Shown: positions 25,678 through 33,869, counted from the first letter of the stretch. The stretch is DNA of 64,000 nt from Chryseobacterium sp. JAH (GCF_001507335.1 NZ_LMAH01000003.1:186001-250000); one strand, 5' to 3'. Numbers and translations: made by a program. The notes: generated by a model from the sequence alone, not told the origin.

Positions 25678-28600
25678 TCAATTGAATTTCTGTCTCGGCA
25701 AGTTAATTTCATGCGCCTGCGGGTAGGGTTTTCTCGAAGTCATACTTACATCTTCACGAACCAATCGGTGTGCATCATATTTTTTCTGCTCGTCATAAGC
25801 ATATCGCGGATCGGGGATCATCGGCATTTTTGCCATTTTATGAATGGTGATAGTCGGAAAATGATAATCAACTTCCACCGTTCCGAGTAAAAGATAACAT
25901 CCGCCGCCCTGAAAATCATATTGTTTCAGGCTATCCGGAAAATGCGCGGTATCAAAATAGTCTCCATTCACATCGATCCATGTTCCAAAAAACATGGTTC
26001 CTTTTTTGGTCGGGACGTGTTTTCTCGAAATAAGATAAGCCAGCATTTTCACCTGTCTTTTGTGAAATTTCAACAGATCCTTGACGAAAACAGAACCGCG
26101 GTATTTGGTTTCCAACAAATCAAACGGACTGCAGGAAACGGGAAATCCTATGATCTCCAGCTCATCAAAAGCATCTTCGAAGCGTTCTCTTTTGAGTTCC
26201 GGAAGTCTGTAATCCTGCACAGGTTCTTCGATGAGCATTAAATTCCGGTTTTCGGGTTTAAAATTAATCAATAGCAATCTCGCTTCTATCAGCAGTTCAT
26301 TTTTCTGTTTTCCGGTAAATCTGAAAGCGCCAATAAAAATAAGGATCTGAATGGTTTCAATGCCAATCGGAATGCGTCTGATAAAGTCTTCCAAAGATTT
26401 GTAATAGCCGTTGTTCTCACGCTCTTCAGAAATCATTTGAGCAACTTTAGTTTCGAGCGACTGCAAAACCATAAATCCCAGATAAATTTCTTTTCCTTTT
26501 AAAACCGTCTGAAATTCGCTAGTATTCACACAGGGATTTTGTACGATCGCTCCCGACATTTTCGCTTCATGAATATAAACTTCGGTACGGTAAAATCCTC
26601 CCTGATTATTGATTACAGAGACCATAAATTCCAAAGGATAATAAACTTTTAAATATAAACTCTGATAACTTTCCACAGCATATGATGCCGAGTGTGCTTT
26701 ACAGAATGAATATCCTGCGAAAGACTGAATCTGTCGGAAAGCTTCCGCAGTCATTTGCTCTGAATGTCCTTGGTCTTCAATACAAGACTTAAAAAAATTA
26801 GCTTTCACTTCATTCAATTTTTGAATAGATCTTTCCTTTCCGCTCATAGCACGTCTCAGAATATCACCATCGGCATGACTTAACCCTCCAAAATATTGGG
26901 CAATTTTGATCACATCTTCCTGATAGACCATGATTCCGTAGGTTTCTTTCAAATTTTCCTCAAATACCGGATGAAAGTATTCGAACTGACCGGGATGATT
27001 ATGACGGAAAATATATTCCCGCATCATTCCACTTTGGGCAACACCAGGCCGAATGATGGATGAAGCAGCGACTAAAGTTCTATAATCTTCACATTTTAAA
27101 CGTCTTAAAAGCCCACGCATAGCCGGAGATTCAATATAAAAGCAACCAATTGTTTTTCCAATGGCCAAATATTGATTACAGACTGCTTCGTCTTTAGAAA
27201 TAGAAGTATCTCTGATGTCGACATCAATTCCCTTGCTTTTTTTAATGAGCTCTACGGTATCATTGATGGTTCCTAAGCCTCGTTGAGAAAGAATATCAAA
27301 CTTTTCCAATCCGATGTCTTCCGCTATATTCATATCAAATTGGGCAATAGGAAAACCTTTCGGAGGCATTTCCAACGCAGTGTATGTAGTGATCGGTTCT
27401 TCAGAAATCAAAATTCCGCAGGCGTGCATGCTTCGCTGATTGGGATATTTTTCCAATAACTTTCCGTATTCATACACCAGTTTTACAATTTTATCCGAGT
27501 GATGCTCGTTCACTGATTTTGTGGCGAGAATATCCAGTTCTTCTTTCGGCAGGCCAAATGCTTTTCCCACCTCACGGAAGATCGATCGGTATTTGAATTC
27601 TACGTTGGTTCCGCAAAAAGCTACGTGTTCTTTTCCATATTTATCAAAAATATATTTGAGGATGGTATCTCTGTTTTGCCAGCTCCAGTCGATGTCAAAA
27701 TCGGGTGGTGAAGTTCGGTTCAGGTTCAAAAACCGCTCAAAATAAAGATCGAGTTCTATCGGACAAATATCTGTAATTCCAAGACAGTAACTTACGATCG
27801 AGTTGGCTCCACTTCCTCGTCCCACGTGCATAAATCCCATATGATTACTGTATTGAATAATATCCCAAGTGATCAGAAAGTAAGCGCAAAATTTAAGTTC
27901 ACCAATCACTTTAAGCTCTTTTTCAACTCTTTTTCGGGCCACCTCATCGTTTGAACCATATCGTTTTTTTAATCCTTCATAGGCAAGCTTAGTCAACAGC
28001 TCTATATCTTTTTCCTGCGTCTTTAGATAGTTTTTCCTGTTTTTATTTTCTGTGCTCCGAGGTTCTTTGTAGGTGAATTCAAAGCTGCATTCAGCGAGAA
28101 TTTTTTTGGTATTTTTAATAATTTCAGGATAAAGCTCGAATGATTTCATCAAACTCATTTCAGACCTGAAATATTCTGATTTGCTGCAGGTATCTTCTTC
28201 AGAAAGCTTAGACAATAAGGTATTTTGCTCAATAGCTCTCAGAATTCTATGAAGATTATATTCTTTTTTTGTACTGAAAGTGATGGGTTGCAATACGACC
28301 ATTTTATGAATTTTATCTTTAAATTCAGAACGAATCAATAAATTCAATTCCTCTTCACGGATTCCTATAAATTCATTTTCTTTTAAATTTTCCGGGATAT
28401 TAGTTAATGGATAAATAACGAAAACCTGCTTGAATTCCGGTGCTGCCTCAGAAAGTTCAACGCCATCACAGTTATGAGCGGTAAGTATTTTATTCACCTC
28501 TCCTATTCCGCTGAATTCTTTAGCAATAGCGATGTATAGTAATTTATTTCCTTTTCTTACCTCAATTCCGGCAATGGGTTTAATTCCATGATTATCACAG

Positions 28601-28749
28601 GCTTTTTTGAAATCATAAATGGCCGTAACTGTATTGATATCCGTCAAAACCAATTCTTTAATCCCCAATTCCTCAGCTTGTCTCACCAGTTCTGTAACCG
28701 ATAAAGTTCCGTAACGGAGGCTGTGAAAAGAATGGCAGTTGAGAAACAT
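25678..28749 (-). CDS. dnaE2: DnaE-type DNA polymerase III alpha subunit, error-prone paralogue
   Basis: A 1023-aa C-family polymerase, shorter than replicative DnaE (about 1160 aa or more). Order: PHP domain (1-220), palm/fingers with GRGSGAN (310-316) and the metal-binding Asp cluster PDFDID (349-354), little finger, tandem helix-hairpin-helix (EDFIRRIPIGIETIQILIFIGAF), and an OB-fold-like end (MLAYLISRKHVPTKKG). PHP metal ligands are altered: the usual HxH start is NCH and TDH is TDI. It lies 18 nt after dinB, in the ImuABC/DnaE2-like arrangement, and is inferred to do translesion synthesis. Confidence 0.9.
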   Translation of the reverse strand: MFLNCHSFHSLRYGTLSVTELVRQAEELGIKELVLTDINTVTAIYDFKKACDNHGIKPIAGIEVRKGNKLLYIAIAKEFSGIGEVNKILTAHNCDGVELSEAAPEFKQVFVIYPLTNIPENLKENEFIGIREEELNLLIRSEFKDKIHKMVVLQPITFSTKKEYNLHRILRAIEQNTLLSKLSEEDTCSKSEYFRSEMSLMKSFELYPEIIKNTKKILAECSFEFTYKEPRSTENKNRKNYLKTQEKDIELLTKLAYEGLKKRYGSNDEVARKRVEKELKVIGELKFCAYFLITWDIIQYSNHMGFMHVGRGSGANSIVSYCLGITDICPIELDLYFERFLNLNRTSPPDFDIDWSWQNRDTILKYIFDKYGKEHVAFCGTNVEFKYRSIFREVGKAFGLPKEELDILATKSVNEHHSDKIVKLVYEYGKLLEKYPNQRSMHACGILISEEPITTYTALEMPPKGFPIAQFDMNIAEDIGLEKFDILSQRGLGTINDTVELIKKSKGIDVDIRDTSISKDEAVCNQYLAIGKTIGCFYIESPAMRGLLRRLKCEDYRTLVAASSIIRPGVAQSGMMREYIFRHNHPGQFEYFHPVFEENLKETYGIMVYQEDVIKIAQYFGGLSHADGDILRRAMSGKERSIQKLNEVKANFFKSCIEDQGHSEQMTAEAFRQIQSFAGYSFCKAHSASYAVESYQSLYLKVYYPLEFMVSVINNQGGFYRTEVYIHEAKMSGAIVQNPCVNTSEFQTVLKGKEIYLGFMVLQSLETKVAQMISEERENNGYYKSLEDFIRRIPIGIETIQILIFIGAFRFTGKQKNELLIEARLLLINFKPENRNLMLIEEPVQDYRLPELKRERFEDAFDELEIIGFPVSCSPFDLLETKYRGSVFVKDLLKFHKRQVKMLAYLISRKHVPTKKGTMFFGTWIDVNGDYFDTAHFPDSLKQYDFQGGGCYLLLGTVEVDYHFPTITIHKMAKMPMIPDPRYAYDEQKKYDAHRLVREDVSMTSRKPYPQAHEINLPRQKFN

Positions 28750-28767
28750 TGTATGAAGTTTTTAAAA

Positions 28768-29916
28768 TTATTTTCCGAAATCAAATCCTGAAGCTCTGCC
28801 AACGGCATCTGCTCCGAAACGGTTTTTAAGATAATCCATGGTCTGATAAAGATTCATCTGCTCCTCGGTATCTTCAAACAGATTCATCTGATGATTTCCG
28901 TGTACCAAGTCTGTGAAGCGCAAACCTACGAGTCTGAGGCGCATTCTTCTTGTATATACTTTATTAAAAAGTTCCAGCGCAATTCTCGATAAGGTGTGAT
29001 CGGCGGAAGTGTAGGCTACTTTATGCTGTTTGGTTTCGGTATCAAAATTGGCATAGCGGATCTTAATAACAATGGTGGAAGTCAGCCATTTTTCCTGTCT
29101 TAATTGATAGGCTAACTTTTCTGCCATGCCTGAAATTAGTCTTTTCAGTTCCAAAAGATCCATTGTATCGGTGCTGAACGTTCTCTCTGTGGAAATAGAT
29201 TTTCTTTCGGAATAAGGAACAACCGGGTTTTCGTCGATCCCATTGGCTTTTTTCCACAATTCTTTTCCGTTGACACCGATCATCTGCTGTAAAACCAAGA
29301 CAGGAACTTCCGATAAAGTCTGTATGGTTCTGATGCCGATTCTCGATAAAAGCTGAAACGTTTTGTCACCCACCATTGGAATTTTCTTTACCGACAGCGG
29401 ATTTAAAAATGGTTGAATTTCTGATTCTATGATTTGCTTTTTTCCCTCAGGTTTTGATTCTCCGGTTCCGATTTTTGAAACGGTTTTGTTGGTTGACAGC
29501 GCAAAACTTATCGGCAAACCTGTTTCTTTGGTCACGGCGGCAGAAATTTCTTTTGTCCATTGATAACATCCAAAAAACTTGTCCATTCCGGAGAGATCCA
29601 GATAGAATTCATCGATACTCGCCTTTTCCACTATAGGAACTCTTTCCTGAATGACTTCCGTTACCAGATGAGATAACTTGGAATACAATTCATAATCACC
29701 TTTAACCACTTTTGCTTCTGGGCAAAGTTTTAAAGCCATTCTGATAGGCATCGCGGAACGAACTCCAAATTTTCGTGCTTCGTAGGAACATGACGCCACA
29801 ACCCCACGGTCTCCCCCACCGATAATGAGAGGAATTCCTTTGAGTTCTCTATTTTGTAACCTTTCACAAGACACAAAAAAAGTATCCATATCCATATGAA
29901 CAATTGCACGTTTCAT
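28768..29916 (-). CDS. dinB: Y-family DNA polymerase IV
   Basis: A 382-aa translesion polymerase. The catalytic motifs are intact: HMDMDTFFVSCE at residues 7-18 and KASIDEFYLDLSG near 100 (SIDE). The thumb HhH (VKKIPMVGDKTFQLLSRIGI) and the little-finger domain follow. QMNLFE near residue 340 is a beta-clamp-binding motif. So the enzyme looks active, unlike ImuB-type proteins, which have lost catalytic acids. It is the first gene of the dinB-dnaE unit; its ATG sits 5 nt after a -7 box beside a 17-bp regulatory repeat. Confidence 0.93.
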   Translation of the reverse strand: MKRAIVHMDMDTFFVSCERLQNRELKGIPLIIGGGDRGVVASCSYEARKFGVRSAMPIRMALKLCPEAKVVKGDYELYSKLSHLVTEVIQERVPIVEKASIDEFYLDLSGMDKFFGCYQWTKEISAAVTKETGLPISFALSTNKTVSKIGTGESKPEGKKQIIESEIQPFLNPLSVKKIPMVGDKTFQLLSRIGIRTIQTLSEVPVLVLQQMIGVNGKELWKKANGIDENPVVPYSERKSISTERTFSTDTMDLLELKRLISGMAEKLAYQLRQEKWLTSTIVIKIRYANFDTETKQHKVAYTSADHTLSRIALELFNKVYTRRMRLRLVGLRFTDLVHGNHQMNLFEDTEEQMNLYQTMDYLKNRFGADAVGRASGFDFGK

Positions 29917-29920
29917 TTTA

Positions 29921-29928
29921 CAAAATTA
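29921..29928 (-). promoter_or_regulatory. -7 promoter element of dinB-dnaE
   Basis: The minus strand reads TAATTTTG; its G is 5 nt before the dinB ATG (29916). The first 17-bp repeat abuts it on the upstream side. Confidence 0.55.
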
Positions 29929-29978
29929 GATACTATTTGTCCCAAAATTATTATATTTGCTGATACAATTTGTCCCAA
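29929..29978. promoter_or_regulatory. Twin direct-repeat operator between dinB and the S24 repressor gene
   Basis: GATACTATTTGTCCCAA (29929-29945) and GATACAATTTGTCCCAA (29962-29978) differ at one of 17 positions and are 33 bp apart start to start, about three helical turns. The first touches the dinB -7 box; the second ends on the first base of the repressor's own ATG. Between them lies the forward -7 box TATATTTG (29952-29959). This is the expected autoregulatory operator of the divergent HTH/S24 protein. Confidence 0.75.
29952..29959 (+). promoter_or_regulatory. -7 promoter element of the S24 repressor gene
   Basis: TATATTTG matches TAnnTTTG. It lies between the two operator repeats, 19 nt before the ATG at 29978. 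Confidence 0.55.
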
Positions 29979-30748
29979 TGTCAATTTTTTCAGATAATAT
30001 CAGGTTTTTAAGGGTTAAGAAAGATTTATCCCAACAAGGTTTTGCCGATAAGCTTAATCTCAGTCGGGATCGGTATTCAAAATATGAAAATGGTCGCTCT
30101 GAGCCCTCATATGATGTATTGATTAATATATCCAAACACTTTCATATCAGTATTGATCTTCTTCTTACTGTTGACATTAAAAAATATCCCTTAGACGAAA
30201 TTCTGCAACTTCCGGACAACAGAATTGTGCTGCCCATCATCGTCGATCAGTCGGGAAACAACAGCATTGAAATTATTCCACAGAAAGCATCGATGGGTTA
30301 TCTGTCCGGCTACAGCGATCCTGAATATATCGAAAATTTACAGCGGATCTCATTACCATTTCTTACCAACGGAAAATACCGGGCGTTTCCGGCGCAGGGA
30401 GATTCTATGCCTCCGTTCAAAGATGGTTCTTACATTATTGGAAAGTATGTTGAGAATATTGAGGATTTAAAACCAAACAAAAGCTACATTTTTATCACGC
30501 TGGATGATGGAATTACCTATAAAAGATTTAAAGCTAAAAAAGAAAATTTAATCACCGTAAGTGCCGACAATGAATTTTATGATCCATATGATATTGATCT
30601 GAAAAACATTGTTGAAATCTGGCAGTATGCATCAGGCATTTTCCCTGAAGAATTTGAAGCAGATTATCCTCAGAATTATCATGTGAAAGATTTGTTTTTG
30701 GAATTGAGGAAGGATATTAAAAACCTGGAAAATAAGATGTTTAAATAA
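29978..30748 (+). CDS. HTH/S24 repressor (LexA- or UmuD-like peptidase domain)
   Basis: A 256-aa regulator. The N-terminal XRE helix-turn-helix spans about 5-60 (LSQQGFADKLNLSRDRYSKYENGR). The C-terminal S24 domain has the nucleophile S143 in AQGDSMPPF and the general base K182 in ITYKRF. A cleavage site would be near ASMGYLSG (M106-G107), replacing the Ala-Gly of LexA. The ATG at 29978 is chosen over an in-frame TTG at 29957 that lies inside the promoter. It is divergent from dinB-dnaE, with shared repeats, so it probably represses the polymerases until DNA damage triggers self-cleavage (inference). Confidence 0.88.
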   Translation: MSIFSDNIRFLRVKKDLSQQGFADKLNLSRDRYSKYENGRSEPSYDVLINISKHFHISIDLLLTVDIKKYPLDEILQLPDNRIVLPIIVDQSGNNSIEIIPQKASMGYLSGYSDPEYIENLQRISLPFLTNGKYRAFPAQGDSMPPFKDGSYIIGKYVENIEDLKPNKSYIFITLDDGITYKRFKAKKENLITVSADNEFYDPYDIDLKNIVEIWQYASGIFPEEFEADYPQNYHVKDLFLELRKDIKNLENKMFK

Positions 30749-30909
30749 TTTTGATAAAGACTAATAATTAAACAGATTTGATTTTTAACAGTAAGAAATC
30801 TGACAAGTATTTACCCAATCAACCAATGAAAATAACGATATTGAAACCTGGAAAAAATAGTGCATCAAGCATTTAAAATAAAAAAATATATTTAAATCTG
30901 AATTATAAT

Positions 30910-30926
30910 ACGACAACTTCTGTCGC
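30910..30926. promoter_or_regulatory. ACGACA-N5-TGTCG operator upstream of the patatin gene
   Basis: ACGACA-ACTTC-TGTCGC. It has the same arms and 5-nt spacer as the site upstream of the WYL gene, and both end exactly 10 nt before their -7 boxes. Confidence 0.7.
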
Positions 30927-30936
30927 TTCCCAAGCC

Positions 30937-30944
30937 TACATTTG
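30937..30944 (+). promoter_or_regulatory. -7 promoter element of the patatin gene
   Basis: TACATTTG matches TAnnTTTG; the ATG at 30950 is 6 nt after its last base. Confidence 0.55.
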
Positions 30945-30949
30945 CTTTA

Positions 30950-32008
30950 ATGAAAATCACCAAAAAAGCAATGAAAAAAGTAACCTTACTTTCTTTAGAC
31001 GGTGGCGGAATAAGAGGAATTATTACCTGTATTATTTTACGTTACATAGAGGAGCAACTACAGCATCATGACCATCCCAACGCAAAACTGGGAGACTATT
31101 TTGATCTGGTTGCAGGCAGCAGCACAGGCGCTTTGATCGCATCGATCATTTTGTGTCCTGACGAAAACAGAAAAGCAAAACACTCAATACAGAAAGGTTT
31201 AGAACTCTACGCAGAAAAAGGAGAAAGCATCTTTCAGGTATCATTTTGGGAAAGACTGATCAATCCATATGGTTTGTTTAACGAAAAAATATCTCAGAGT
31301 GTTTTAGAGAAAAACCTTATCGACTTTTTCGGAAATCTAGAATTAAAAGAATTTATAAAACCTTGTTTAATTACCAGCTATGACATAGAGAACCGCAGAG
31401 CAAAATTGTTCAACTCTTGGAATGCAGTTTTGAGTACTGATAATTTTTATGTAAGAGATATTTGTCGGGCTACTTCTGCTGCGCCCACATATTTCAGTCC
31501 GGTACAGATTAAATCGATGTACGGACAGGTTTTCAGTCTTATTGACGGCGGAATGTACGCCAATAATCCTGCATTGTGTGCATATGCGGAAGCTAGAAAA
31601 ATCCCTTTTGCGGAAGTGCTGAAAAACCATCAGAAAGCCAATCATCCGACGGTAAATGATATGATCATCGTTTCTATAGGAACCGGAATTGAATCTAAAA
31701 GTTATTCGTTCAAAAAACTTCAGAAAGCAGGAAAACTGGGTTGGGTGTCTCCGATTATTGATATTCTGATGTCTGCAAATGCTGAAACCGTAGATTATCA
31801 GCTATGTCAGATGTTTCAGACTTTGGGGCAGAGAAATCAGAAGAATTATTACAGAATTAATCCCTCTCTGAAAAACGCTTCCCCAGCAATGGATAATGTA
31901 AGAAGATCAAATATTGAAAACCTGATACAGGCCGGATTGAGTTATATTGATGATAACAGGGAAGTTTTAAATCAGATTGTCCATAAATTAATCAGAAATA
32001 AAATATAA
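30950..32008 (+). CDS. Patatin-like phospholipase
   Basis: A 352-aa patatin-fold lipid hydrolase. The oxyanion loop DGGGIRG (17-23), nucleophile S58 in GSSTG and catalytic D199 in IDGGMYANNPA form the Ser-Asp dyad. No signal peptide or TM, so it would act from the cytosol on membrane lipids. It resembles the standalone/CapV-like group of bacterial patatins used as anti-phage effectors, but no CD-NTase gene is beside it. The start may be 30950 (leaderless) or the ATG at 30971, which fits the family N-terminus MKKVTLLSLDGGG better. It shares an operator with the WYL gene downstream. Confidence 0.88.
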   Translation: MKITKKAMKKVTLLSLDGGGIRGIITCIILRYIEEQLQHHDHPNAKLGDYFDLVAGSSTGALIASIILCPDENRKAKHSIQKGLELYAEKGESIFQVSFWERLINPYGLFNEKISQSVLEKNLIDFFGNLELKEFIKPCLITSYDIENRRAKLFNSWNAVLSTDNFYVRDICRATSAAPTYFSPVQIKSMYGQVFSLIDGGMYANNPALCAYAEARKIPFAEVLKNHQKANHPTVNDMIIVSIGTGIESKSYSFKKLQKAGKLGWVSPIIDILMSANAETVDYQLCQMFQTLGQRNQKNYYRINPSLKNASPAMDNVRRSNIENLIQAGLSYIDDNREVLNQIVHKLIRNKI

Positions 32009-32054
32009 GGTTTTTTGCTTATAATAAATCAATATAAGCTTAATTGATTATAAT

Positions 32055-32083
32055 TAACCGCTCATCATAAGAGCGGTTTTTTA
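32055..32083 (+). terminator. Terminator after the patatin gene
   Basis: Stem AACCGCTC-ATCATAA-GAGCGGTT followed by T-run. It separates the patatin gene from the WYL promoter, so the two genes are separate transcripts. Confidence 0.85.
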
Positions 32084-32099
32084 ATGATAAATTTAAAAC

Positions 32100-32116
32100 A
32101 CGACATTGTTTGTCGT
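32100..32116. promoter_or_regulatory. ACGACA-N5-TGTCGT operator upstream of the WYL gene
   Basis: ACGACA-TTGTT-TGTCGT, a perfect 6-bp-arm inverted repeat. It ends 10 nt before the -7 box at 32127, the same geometry as the patatin promoter. Confidence 0.7.
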
Positions 32117-32126
32117 ATTAAGCTCA

Positions 32127-32134
32127 TATATTTG
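32127..32134 (+). promoter_or_regulatory. -7 promoter element of the leader ORF-WYL transcript
   Basis: TATATTTG matches TAnnTTTG; transcription would start near 32139. Confidence 0.55.
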
Positions 32135-32151
32135 TTTAACAAAATTACGCA

Positions 32152-32220
32152 ATGAAACGCTTGCGCTCCATTCGACTAAAATATAATGCAGCAAGGCTGC
32201 AACATAAAAATGCCCGATGA
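32152..32220 (+). CDS. 22-aa basic leader ORF overlapping the WYL start codon
   Basis: ATG at 32152 opens a 22-codon frame (MKRLRSIRLKYNAARLQHKN-AR) that stops at TGA 32218-32220. It overlaps the WYL ATG (32217) as ATGA in a different frame. It is the first ORF on the predicted transcript, about 13 nt from the expected start. A 6-bp hairpin TGCAGC-AAG-GCTGCA lies inside it (32187-32201). The peptide is strongly basic (about 10 Lys/Arg of 22). This layout suggests translational coupling or attenuation, but a chance ORF is possible. Confidence 0.4.
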   Translation: MKRLRSIRLKYNAARLQHKNAR

Positions 32221-33140
32221 AAAAAGATTTTTACCTTACAAGATATGCCCTGATCATCAAGAAATTAGAGACTGCTCCTGCTACCTATTCACAGTTGGAA
32301 GACTATCTTCTCAACTCTTTTGAATTTCAGGATGCAGATATAAAAAGCTACTCGATCCGTACTTTGCAAAGGGATATCCGTGAGATTTCAAATCTTTTTA
32401 ATCTTTCAATTCACAATAAAAAGAAAGGTGACAACCGTTATTATATCGAAAGTCGACCGATGATGGAAGTCGATGAATACAACCAAAAATTATTAGAATC
32501 TTTTCAGGTAAGCAATGCATTAAATGTACATCCCGACTTTGCAGATTTTATTTTTTTTGAAAGCAGAAAACCCACTGGTGTAGAGCATTTTTATGACCTC
32601 TTCTTTGCCATCCGCAATAAAAGAGTCGTGACTTTTGAGCATTACAATTACAAAAACAAACTGATGACCTCACGTAAAGTACATCCTCTGGCGCTGAAAG
32701 AATCTAAAGACCGCTGGTATTTGATTGCCATTGACACCAAAGACAAAACCTTAAAATCATTCGGTTTAGACAGGATCAATTATCTGGATGTGACCAAAAA
32801 TAAATTCAGAGAGAAATACAAATTCAGTTTCCGGGAACATTTTAAAAATGCTTTCGGGGTAATGAATTTAACCGAACAGAAACCACAGAAAATCGTCCTG
32901 AAATGCAGCCGGCATCAAGGCGAATATATTAGAAGTTTTGCGCTGCATCAGTCTCAGAAAGAAACCAGAGAAACTCAGGAAGAGATTTATTTTGAGTTCT
33001 TCCTCCACCCTACTTATGACTTTATGCAGGAGATTCTCTCATATGGAAAAGAAGTTACCCTTTTAGAACCTAAAACCTTAGTTGATGAGATCAGAGCTCA
33101 TTTGCAAGCTTCGTTGAGCAATTATTCGAAAGAATTGTAA
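32217..33140 (+). CDS. WYL-domain transcriptional regulator
   Basis: A 307-aa regulator. N-terminal winged HTH is at about 1-85 (SYSIRTLQRDIREISNLFNL recognition region). The WYL domain is at about 130-200 with the DRWYLIAIDTKDKTLKSFGLDRI core, in parts, and a WCX-type C-terminal extension ends near LVDEIRAHLQASL. WYL proteins sense nucleic-acid or nucleotide ligands and include the defence-system regulators BrxR and CapW. An operator identical in arms and placement lies in front of both this gene and the patatin gene, so it probably controls itself and the phospholipase. Confidence 0.9.
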   Translation: MKKDFYLTRYALIIKKLETAPATYSQLEDYLLNSFEFQDADIKSYSIRTLQRDIREISNLFNLSIHNKKKGDNRYYIESRPMMEVDEYNQKLLESFQVSNALNVHPDFADFIFFESRKPTGVEHFYDLFFAIRNKRVVTFEHYNYKNKLMTSRKVHPLALKESKDRWYLIAIDTKDKTLKSFGLDRINYLDVTKNKFREKYKFSFREHFKNAFGVMNLTEQKPQKIVLKCSRHQGEYIRSFALHQSQKETRETQEEIYFEFFLHPTYDFMQEILSYGKEVTLLEPKTLVDEIRAHLQASLSNYSKEL

Positions 33141-33185
33141 GTCTGTATATTCATTTTTTGATTACATTTACATAAATATCTACGA

Positions 33186-33815
33186 TTGAAATCACAGTTT
33201 CTCTTTCTTTTCTTTTTCATTTCTACCTTTTGTTTTTCGCAGCAGACGGAAGAATTTAAACAGGTGAAAAATTATTACAACCAGCACAGAAGTATGCTGA
33301 ATAATGAGTTTAAGAAGAAATTTGATGCAGAAACCAATAACGTCATTAAAACTTCCATCAAGCAGGATTTCTTATTCTTCATGAAAAAGATGGACAGCAT
33401 CGAGAATACGGCATTGGTGGGTGCCTTGCTTAAAGTGAGAAATACCGAAGATCTGGATAATTTGAATTTAGAAAAAAAAATAAATCCTACTGCTGATCAC
33501 AGCGAAATTTTTCCTTTTACAGACAAAACTGCAGACTACCCCGGTGGCATTAATGCGTTGAGAAAGGAAGTTGCCAATCTTTTTTACAGTGAAGCCGTAT
33601 TTTCAGAGATTAATCCTGTAAAAACCAATGTAGCTTTTGTAGTAGAAAAAAACGGTAAAATCACCAACGTACGAGCAGAAGGTGATAACTTCACTTTTAA
33701 CCGCCAGGCAGAAATCGCTTTATATTCTCTTTCGGGAAAATTTTCTCCCGCAGTGATCAATGGCGATCCGGTGAGATACCGCTTCAGACTTCCTCTAACT
33801 TTAAATCTTGAATGA
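33186..33815 (+). CDS. Secreted protein with TonB-like C-terminal domain
   Basis: A 209-aa exported protein starting at TTG; signal peptide KSQFLFLFFFISTFCFSQ. The middle is helical and charged. The C-terminal half matches the TonB carboxy-terminal fold pattern seen in Bacteroidota: YPGGINALRKEVANLF, VAFVVEKNGKITNVRAEG, RQAEIALYSLSGKFSPAVINGDPVRYRFRLPL in parts. There is no N-terminal membrane anchor or proline-rich linker, so it is not an energy transducer itself. Role unknown. Confidence 0.75.
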   Translation: MKSQFLFLFFFISTFCFSQQTEEFKQVKNYYNQHRSMLNNEFKKKFDAETNNVIKTSIKQDFLFFMKKMDSIENTALVGALLKVRNTEDLDNLNLEKKINPTADHSEIFPFTDKTADYPGGINALRKEVANLFYSEAVFSEINPVKTNVAFVVEKNGKITNVRAEGDNFTFNRQAEIALYSLSGKFSPAVINGDPVRYRFRLPLTLNLE

Positions 33816-33869
33816 TTGATTTTTTCTTGGTCGTCTCATTATTAATATTACTTTTGAGAAAAAAATTCA

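Noticed and set aside
29978..30748. Phage repressor (prophage remnant)
   Set aside because: HTH-S24 proteins occur in phages, but here the neighbours are two DNA polymerase genes and there are no integrase, capsid or attachment-site signs.
30826..30876. Short 16-codon ORF (MKITILKPGKNSASSI) upstream of the patatin gene
   Set aside because: It has no promoter spacing, overlap or coupling with the gene; it lies upstream of the predicted transcription start, so it is not on the patatin mRNA.
30950..32008. CBASS system
   Set aside because: The phospholipase resembles CapV-type effectors, but no CD-NTase, CapW-type operon or accessory Cap genes are next to it; only the WYL gene and mutagenesis genes are near.
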